The notes under the pieces are model-generated. The model was not told the DNA's origin. It made no database searches and was given only the letters and a program-made list of their open reading frames with translations. From Sulfurovum sp. (GTDB lineage: Bacteria > Campylobacterota > Campylobacteria > Campylobacterales > Sulfurovaceae): a stretch of 11,272 nucleotides of DNA. Numbering within the stretch: the first letter of the stretch is position 1; each line of letters starts with the position of its first letter. Below are positions 7,071 to 11,272 of the stretch, in pieces. The DNA lies in contig WGDG01000005.1 of assembly GCA_015493425.1 (NCBI GenBank), positions 1 to 11,272 of the forward strand. The letters run 5' to 3'. The position numbers were made by a program, and so were the translations under genes.

Positions 7071-8156
7071 TTACGAAGGGGTGGGAAGAAGCACCTCTTT
7101 GACATCACTGTAGGTTTCGGTATCAAGCATCAGTTCGATCTTGTTTTCCGGTACGGTTTTGACGATAATAATGGCTGAAAGGTCGTATGGGTCAAGTCCT
7201 AGTATGCTGCGCAGTGCCACCTCTTGTTCAAATGGAGGCGGTGCAAATATGAGCTGCATCACATCTGTGAAGTCTGTTCCAAGCAGATCGTTATAATCGT
7301 CAATTGTGACAAATTTGACCTCATCCCGGCTCATATGGTGCAACACCCCTGTGGCATATTCAATTTTGCCTCTGGTATAGGTGCCTCTGAGTGTGGAGTA
7401 GGGAAGAATATGTGCCGGCACTACTGCTTTACGCACTTTGAGTGTCGCAAACTTCAGCCGCCAGTTGAGAAAACGCTGCTTGACAATGCGGTAGGTAACG
7501 CCTTGCTCTTCAAGTTCCCACCGTTTTTCATAGAGGGCAATCCGTGCCTCTATCGATTCCGGCTGAATCTGTCCGGAGAGAGGAACGAAGAGTTCATCCG
7601 CAAGTTTCTGCTGCTGCTCACGCTGCATGGTCAAGCCAAAAAGGCAGCCGCAGTAGTCTTGTCTGTAGAGTTGATCCTCTTTGGCAAGAATGTTCTGCTC
7701 CTGTGTGCCGGAAGCCTTGCGGTAGTCGGGTGCAACGAAGGAAATACCTTCCCTCGCTGCAAGAGCATCCCCGGCAGTTTTGAGTTGTTTGAGTGACTTT
7801 TTGGGAGAGGTCAGCAGGGTGGAGGTGAAGGTTTTTTCACCAAGTTCAGCCGCCTTTTTCGCACTCACCTCAAAGCGCCGATCAAAGCAGACTGCACAGC
7901 GTGCCCCTTTTTCGGGCTCATGCTCCAATCCCCGTACTGCCTCAAGCCACGCTTCGGTGTCATATTCCCCCTCGATCAGTTCGATGCCAAGCATTTTACA
8001 GCTTCGTTTGACATCGAGCAGTCGTAGATAATATTCGGAGTAGGGGTGTATATTGGGGTCGTAGAAAAAGCCTACCAGTTTCTCGTCAGGGTAGTCTTTT
8101 TGCAGTTTTTGGAGAAAGTAGTGGCTGTCGACGGCGCAGCAGATGTGAACTAACAA
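7071..8156 (-). CDS. queH: QueH-type epoxyqueuosine reductase with extra C-terminal domain
   Basis: QueH (DUF208) reduces epoxyqueuosine to queuosine in the wobble position of tRNAs with GUN anticodons, using an iron-sulfur cluster; it is the non-cobalamin counterpart of QueG. The N-terminal half shows the family marks: HICC (Cys6, Cys7), FYDPNIHPYSEY (31-42), CAVC (Cys87, Cys90), TSTLLTSPKKS (111-121) and YCGC (Cys169, Cys171). These Cys fit the cluster ligands and redox pair. The protein has 361 residues, whereas a minimal QueH is near 200; residues about 185-361 form a separate region that I do not recognise. The start is TTG at 8156, supported by AAGGA 5 bases upstream. It lies 87 bases after lpxB and 72 bases before fabZ, and may or may not share their transcripts. 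Family assignment is firm; the activity of the long form is inferred. Confidence 0.87.
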   Translation of the reverse strand: MLVHICCAVDSHYFLQKLQKDYPDEKLVGFFYDPNIHPYSEYYLRLLDVKRSCKMLGIELIEGEYDTEAWLEAVRGLEHEPEKGARCAVCFDRRFEVSAKKAAELGEKTFTSTLLTSPKKSLKQLKTAGDALAAREGISFVAPDYRKASGTQEQNILAKEDQLYRQDYCGCLFGLTMQREQQQKLADELFVPLSGQIQPESIEARIALYEKRWELEEQGVTYRIVKQRFLNWRLKFATLKVRKAVVPAHILPYSTLRGTYTRGKIEYATGVLHHMSRDEVKFVTIDDYNDLLGTDFTDVMQLIFAPPPFEQEVALRSILGLDPYDLSAIIIVKTVPENKIELMLDTETYSDVKEVLLPTPS

Positions 8157-8161
8157 GTTTT

Positions 8162-8166
8162 TCCTT
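8162..8166 (-). promoter_or_regulatory. Ribosome binding site supporting the TTG start of queH
   Basis: AAGGA on the minus strand ends 5 bases before TTG 8156. The protein begins LVHICCAVD right after, and the family's double-Cys motif is always at the extreme N-terminus, so TTG is the best start. Confidence 0.6.
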
Positions 8167-8179
8167 TTTCAAAGTATAC

Positions 8180-8243
8180 GGTGTTGTATTCTCACAACAC
8201 CTTTTAAAAGATTGATATTGTGGTGTTGTCGGGGGACAACACC
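8180..8243. repeat. Pair of hairpins with identical stem sequence between lpxB and queH
   Basis: Hairpin one has arms GGTGTTGT (8180-8187) and ACAACACC (8194-8201) around a 6-base loop. Hairpin two has arms GGTGTTGTC (8222-8230) and GACAACACC (8235-8243) around a GGGG loop and starts directly after the lpxB stop codon. The same 8-base arm thus occurs four times in 64 bases, so each arm can pair with either partner or form one long outer stem. Between them is AT-rich DNA with a TTTTAAAA palindrome. Neither has a T-run directly after it in the gene direction, so they are not standard terminators. They may be a REP-like dispersed repeat, an RNA-processing or stability element, or paired operator sites. 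Confidence 0.7.
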
Positions 8244-9284
8244 CTACGGTTGCATAATGATCTTTGCAACATTTTCGCTGCTTCCGTGACCCAGATAGGT
8301 TTTGAGGGCTTGGGCTTTGTCAGCGAATTTTTTTCGGTCGGTATTGTAGTATTCTGCAAGCAGATTGTCAACCGTGACATTTTCCTGGAGCAATTCGTTG
8401 TGAAGGGGACTTTCTCCGCTTCGGGAGAGGATGATATTGGCAAGACCTACCTGCTTGATACCCAGAACCTTTGTGCCGATGAAAAAGTCAAGTTTTTTGG
8501 CAATGTAGGCAAGGGTAAAGGGAGTACCGATGAGTGCCGCTTCGAGTGTTGCAGTACCTGAACAGATAAAAGCAAATTCCGAAGCAGCCAGTGCTTCATG
8601 GGTATTTCGGCTGATGGTGAACATGGAGATGTCTCCGTAAAGTTCTGCAATCTTCTCATCCGAAAAGCTTGGCGGGATGACCAGCAGTGCCTCTTTGTCA
8701 GGAAGCTGTTCTCGTACTGCCCTGAAATGCGGCAGCAGCCGTTTGATCTCGCCGCTTCTGCTGCCGGGAAGAAAGGTGAGGGTTCCCTCTTTTGCCTCGT
8801 AGAAGGTTGTAATCTCATCGAGGAGCGGATGGCCGACATATTCTGCTTTTTTGTGGGGGTAGTAGCCGGTTTCAAAAGGCAGTATGCCCAGGAGTCTGTC
8901 ACAGTAACGCTCCAGCTTGGCTGCACGGCCAGGTCGGCTTGCCCAGATTTGCGGGAGAATGTAGTAAATAATCTCTTTGTCCGGATAGGCGGCTTTGATC
9001 TTTTTTGCCAATGGCAAATTAAAGCCCGAACCGTCCATCAGCAGTACCTTGTCCGCATCTTTGGCAAGTGTGACCATTTCGTCGGCAACGCTGAAAAACC
9101 ATGGCAGTTTTTTTACTGCGTCGACCACACCCATAATGGCCATCTGGCTGATGTCATGCAGCGGTGTTCCTTCAGAGATGGTTTCATCAAAAATACCTGT
9201 CAGTTCGACATCATCAAGATGTTTGAGTACTTCGCGAAGATGGAGGTTGGAGGAGGGTTCGAGTGCCGAGACGAGAAGTTTCAT
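8244..9284 (-). CDS. lpxB: Lipid-A-disaccharide synthase LpxB (short Campylobacterota type)
   Basis: LpxB joins UDP-2,3-diacylglucosamine and lipid X into the tetraacyl disaccharide of lipid A at the inner membrane. The 346-residue protein is shorter than the 382 of E. coli. It has the GT-B glycosyltransferase pattern: LLMDGSGFN (81-89) where most relatives have an IDAPDFN-like stretch, YYILPQIWA (107-115), YVGHPLLDE (149-157), the LPGSRSGEI motif (172-180) and the donor-site CSGTATLEAAL (241-251). The usual GExSGD motif is replaced by ALEPSSNLH (7-15), much like the Helicobacter LpxB N-terminus as I remember it. The ATG at 9284 follows GAGGA (9292-9296) by 7 bases. It is the first gene of the minus-strand group, divergent from amrS, with a likely promoter of its own. 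It is separated from lpxA by queH and fabZ. Confidence 0.94.
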   Translation of the reverse strand: MKLLVSALEPSSNLHLREVLKHLDDVELTGIFDETISEGTPLHDISQMAIMGVVDAVKKLPWFFSVADEMVTLAKDADKVLLMDGSGFNLPLAKKIKAAYPDKEIIYYILPQIWASRPGRAAKLERYCDRLLGILPFETGYYPHKKAEYVGHPLLDEITTFYEAKEGTLTFLPGSRSGEIKRLLPHFRAVREQLPDKEALLVIPPSFSDEKIAELYGDISMFTISRNTHEALAASEFAFICSGTATLEAALIGTPFTLAYIAKKLDFFIGTKVLGIKQVGLANIILSRSGESPLHNELLQENVTVDNLLAEYYNTDRKKFADKAQALKTYLGHGSSENVAKIIMQP

Positions 9285-9312
9285 ACTGTTGTCCTCTATG
9301 CGTTATCGTGCG

Positions 9313-9341
9313 AGTATACAAAAAAATTTGACATTTGCAAA
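9313..9341 (-). promoter_or_regulatory. Predicted lpxB promoter
   Basis: On the minus strand TTTGCA (9336-9341, four of six matches to TTGACA) and TATACT (9313-9318, five of six) are separated by exactly 17 bases. Transcription would start near 9306, about 20 bases before the lpxB ATG. It overlaps the plus-strand amrS promoter. Confidence 0.5.
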
Positions 9342-9356
9342 GCTTAGTGATATAAT
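9328..9356 (+). promoter_or_regulatory. Perfect-consensus sigma70-type promoter of amrS-amrB-amrA
   Basis: TTGACA (9328-9333) and TATAAT (9351-9356) are both exact consensus hexamers at the ideal 17-base spacing. The predicted start is near 9363, about 30 bases before the amrS ATG. It is the strongest promoter match in the window and suggests vigorous basal transcription, unless repressed. Confidence 0.85.
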
Positions 9357-9393
9357 GAAATAAACTTTAGTCAATGACTATAAAGGTGTAACC

Positions 9394-10404
9394 ATGACAT
9401 ATCATCCAGGATTTGAATATTATACCCCGAAAGAGAACGGGAAGATCGTCTGTAACCTCTGCCGGCACAGTTGTCAGCTCAAAGAGGGACAGGTCGGCAT
9501 TTGCGGTGTAAACCAGAATGTTGAAGGAAAACTCAAGACACTGGTTTACGGGTATCCCATTGCCGTACATGTAGACCCGGTTGAGAAGAAACCGCTCTAT
9601 CATCTGCTGCCTAATTCAAAGGTACTCTCGTTTGGGACGGTAGGGTGCAACTTTAAGTGCCCCTTCTGCCAAAACTGGGACATTTCACAGAGTAAAGAGG
9701 TCAATGAGAACATTGAGGTCTCACCGGAACAGATGGTACAGCTTGCCATCGAGCATGGGGCGAAGTCTATTGCCTATACCTACAACGAGCCCACCATCTT
9801 TTACCCCTATGCCAAAGATATAGGACTGATCGCCAAGGAGAAGGGTATCAAGAATATTTTTGTCAGTAACGGCTTTGAGAGTAAAGAGATGGTCGATGAT
9901 ATGGCGACATGGGTCGATGCAGCCAACATTGACCTTAAAAGCTGGGATGACAAGTACTACAAAAAGGTACTCAAAGGCGGGCTTGAAGAGGTAAAAGATA
10001 CTCTCAGACGTCTTGTGAAAAACGGTGTATGGGTAGAGGTGACCACGCTGCTTATTGAAGGCGAAAATGACAGTGACAAAGACCTTGAAGAGATGGCATC
10101 ATTCATTGCCAATGATCTTGGCAAGCATGTACCGTGGCATTTGAGTGCATTTTACCCCAACTACAAAATGAAAGATCATCAGGCAACAGCATTGGCGACA
10201 CTGAAGCGTGCACAGACGATTGGCGAAAAAGCAGGACTTAAATATATCTACCTTGGCAATGTGGGTCAAGATTCGCCGACACGCTGTCACCACTGTGATA
10301 CGATCCTTATAGCACGTAACGGATATGGGCAGATTGAGAACAGGGTTAACGAAGACGGAAGCTGCCCCGTTTGCAGCAGCATCATAGAAGGAGTATGGAA
10401 ATGA
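9394..10404 (+). CDS. amrS: AmmeMemoRadiSam system radical SAM enzyme AmrS
   Basis: AmrS is a radical SAM protein related to glycyl-radical-enzyme activases such as PflA and always associated with MEMO1- and AMMECR1-type partners; its substrate is not established as far as I know. The 336 residues contain an N-terminal Cys group (Cys20, 23, 27, 37 in CNLCRHSC and GICG), the radical SAM triad Cys85-x3-Cys89-x2-Cys92 in CNFKCPFC that should hold the [4Fe-4S] cluster, the YTYNEPT segment (128-134) and, at the end, two further Cys pairs (Cys298/301 and Cys324/327) like a zinc ribbon or extra cluster site. The ATG at 9394 follows AAAGG (9382-9386) by 7 bases. Its TGA overlaps the amrB ATG (ATGA). 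No glycyl radical enzyme is adjacent, which argues against a simple PflA role. Confidence 0.92.
   Translation: MTYHPGFEYYTPKENGKIVCNLCRHSCQLKEGQVGICGVNQNVEGKLKTLVYGYPIAVHVDPVEKKPLYHLLPNSKVLSFGTVGCNFKCPFCQNWDISQSKEVNENIEVSPEQMVQLAIEHGAKSIAYTYNEPTIFYPYAKDIGLIAKEKGIKNIFVSNGFESKEMVDDMATWVDAANIDLKSWDDKYYKKVLKGGLEEVKDTLRRLVKNGVWVEVTTLLIEGENDSDKDLEEMASFIANDLGKHVPWHLSAFYPNYKMKDHQATALATLKRAQTIGEKAGLKYIYLGNVGQDSPTRCHHCDTILIARNGYGQIENRVNEDGSCPVCSSIIEGVWK
10388..10393 (+). promoter_or_regulatory. Ribosome binding site deciding the amrB start
   Basis: AAGGAG lies inside the amrS 3' end, 7 bases before ATG 10401 but only 1 base before the in-frame ATG 10395. This sets the start at 10401 and implies translational coupling. 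Confidence 0.75.
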
Positions 10405-11207
10405 GTGTAAGAGAAACAGCCGTTGCCGGACAGTTCTACCCGGCAAGCGGTACAGAAATTGAAAAAATGATAGAACATTACAATGCATTGCTGGATCGGC
10501 ATGCAGATATGGCACAGCTTTTGGCACTTAAAACGCGTGCGGTTATTGTGCCGCATGCAGGGTATGTCTACAGCGGATTTACCGCCAATGTAGTACTGCG
10601 CATTCTGGCGCAACAGAAGCTCAAACGTGTTGTGGTGATAGGGCCAAGCCATCGCGTTTACCTCAAGGGGGTTTCCGTTGCAGATTATGACAGTTATGAA
10701 ACACCGTTTGGTATACTGCCGGTAGACAAAGCACTGGTAAAAACACTGGAGAAAGAATTTGGTGTCAGTTTCGTTCCTGATGCGCACCATGAGCACAGTA
10801 CAGAGGTGCAGATGCCTTTTATCAAGTACTATATGCCCGATGTGAGTGTTGTGGAACTTGTCTACGGTGATGCGTCACCAGAAAAGATCGCAGAGATAAT
10901 CGACTTTCTGCTGGACGATGAAGAGACAGCCGTGGTCATCAGTACTGATCTGAGCCACTATTATGACATTGAAAAAGCCAAACAGCTTGACAGTATCTGT
11001 CTGGATGCAGTGATGAATCTCGATCCGTCCGAGCTTCATCAGGGGTGTGAAGCGTGCGGCAAGACCGGTGTGGAAGCAATGCTGATCGCGGCACGGCATA
11101 AAGGGCTCAAACCGCATATTCTTGACTACCGGACGAGTGCAGATGCCAGCGGTGATACGTCACAGGTGGTCGGCTATACAAGCATAGCATTTACCAAGGA
11201 GGATTGA
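10401..11207 (+). CDS. amrB: AmmeMemoRadiSam system protein B (MEMO1-like)
   Basis: AmrB belongs to the MEMO1 family, whose fold resembles LigB-type non-heme iron dioxygenases and whose conserved His residues bind metal (copper or iron is proposed for the human protein). The 268 residues fit the family length. Likely metal or active-site positions are His52 in VPHAGYVYSG, His84 in GPSHRVY, the DAHHEHSTEVQ group (128-137), Asp183 and His186 in STDLSHYY, and Cys219 in EACGKTG, matching by hand the His/His/His/Cys set of human MEMO1. No signal peptide or membrane segment is seen, so it should be cytosolic. The chosen ATG overlaps the amrS stop by four bases. The next gene starts one base after its stop. 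The enzymatic role is unknown. Confidence 0.92.
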   Translation: MSVRETAVAGQFYPASGTEIEKMIEHYNALLDRHADMAQLLALKTRAVIVPHAGYVYSGFTANVVLRILAQQKLKRVVVIGPSHRVYLKGVSVADYDSYETPFGILPVDKALVKTLEKEFGVSFVPDAHHEHSTEVQMPFIKYYMPDVSVVELVYGDASPEKIAEIIDFLLDDEETAVVISTDLSHYYDIEKAKQLDSICLDAVMNLDPSELHQGCEACGKTGVEAMLIAARHKGLKPHILDYRTSADASGDTSQVVGYTSIAFTKED

Positions 11208-11208
11208 A

Positions 11209-11272
11209 ATGGATAAAAGAGAAGTATTGCTGAAACTGGCACGTGCTGCCATTGCAGAAGAATTCGGCATCG
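11209..11272 (+). CDS. amrA: AmmeMemoRadiSam system protein A (AMMECR1 domain), 5' end only
   Basis: ATG at 11209 lies one base after the amrB stop and 6 bases after an ideal AAGGAGG site (11196-11202). The frame stays open to the right edge, giving 21 residues that begin MDKREVLLKLARAAIAEEFG. This fits the first helix of AMMECR1-domain proteins (LLxLARxxIE pattern), and the position after amrS and amrB is where the third member of the set is expected. The conserved core of the family lies outside the window, so the call rests mainly on context. Confidence 0.75.
   Translation, partial: MDKREVLLKLARAAIAEEFGI

Noticed and set aside
8157..8243. preQ1 or other riboswitch upstream of queH
   Set aside because: The gap contains only two simple hairpins sharing one stem; the short H-type pseudoknot pattern and A-rich tail expected for preQ1 aptamers are not there.
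8222..8243. Intrinsic terminator directly after lpxB
   Set aside because: The stem is strong, but the sequence after it on the minus strand is ACAATATC with no T-run, so standard rho-independent termination is not supported.
8598..9347. 249-codon open frame on the plus strand
   Set aside because: Antisense to lpxB and running into the amrS promoter; composition looks like reverse-frame noise.
10371..10400. Longer amrB with start at 10371 or 10395
   Set aside because: These starts lack a properly spaced ribosome site; AAGGAG is 7 bases before ATG 10401, and family proteins start near the VRE.AVAGQFYP segment.
9394..10404. AmrS as pyruvate formate-lyase activating enzyme
   Set aside because: It shares the radical SAM family, but the N-terminal Cys group, C-terminal Cys pairs and the amrB/amrA neighbours identify the AmmeMemoRadiSam type, and no glycyl radical enzyme is nearby.

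Overview
The window looks like a core chromosomal segment of a Campylobacterota bacterium (former Epsilonproteobacteria), probably a Sulfurovum- or Sulfurimonas-like lineage. The evidence is the gene order fabZ-lpxA-clpX-mreB-mreC followed by carB, which I recall from Campylobacter jejuni (and without carB from Helicobacter pylori), plus a short LpxB whose N-terminus resembles the Helicobacter type. The genus is an inference; the phylum-level call is firmer. I see no mobile element, tRNA, rRNA or CRISPR array.

Minus strand, in transcription order: lpxB (lipid A disaccharide synthase), queH (tRNA queuosine biosynthesis, with a large extra C-terminal domain), fabZ (hydroxyacyl-ACP dehydratase), lpxA (first lipid A enzyme), clpX (protease unfoldase), mreB and mreC (cell-shape scaffold), an intrinsic terminator, then carB with its own -10 box. 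carB runs off the left edge. The fabZ-to-mreC run is tightly packed (34-bp maximum gap, one 11-bp overlap) and links outer-membrane lipid A synthesis with rod-shape morphogenesis. The lpxB-queH gap holds two hairpins with the same stem sequence.

Plus strand, divergent from lpxB: amrS, amrB and the first 21 codons of amrA. This is the three-component AmmeMemoRadiSam set (radical SAM enzyme, MEMO1-like protein, AMMECR1 protein). It is driven by a perfect-consensus sigma70-type promoter, and its genes are spaced for translational coupling. Its biochemical product is, to my knowledge, not established, so it is the best candidate here for an undescribed system. Its promoter overlaps the predicted lpxB promoter on the opposite strand.

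Intergenic DNA is scarce: every gap is under 110 bp, and each longer one has been read for promoters, terminators and repeats.
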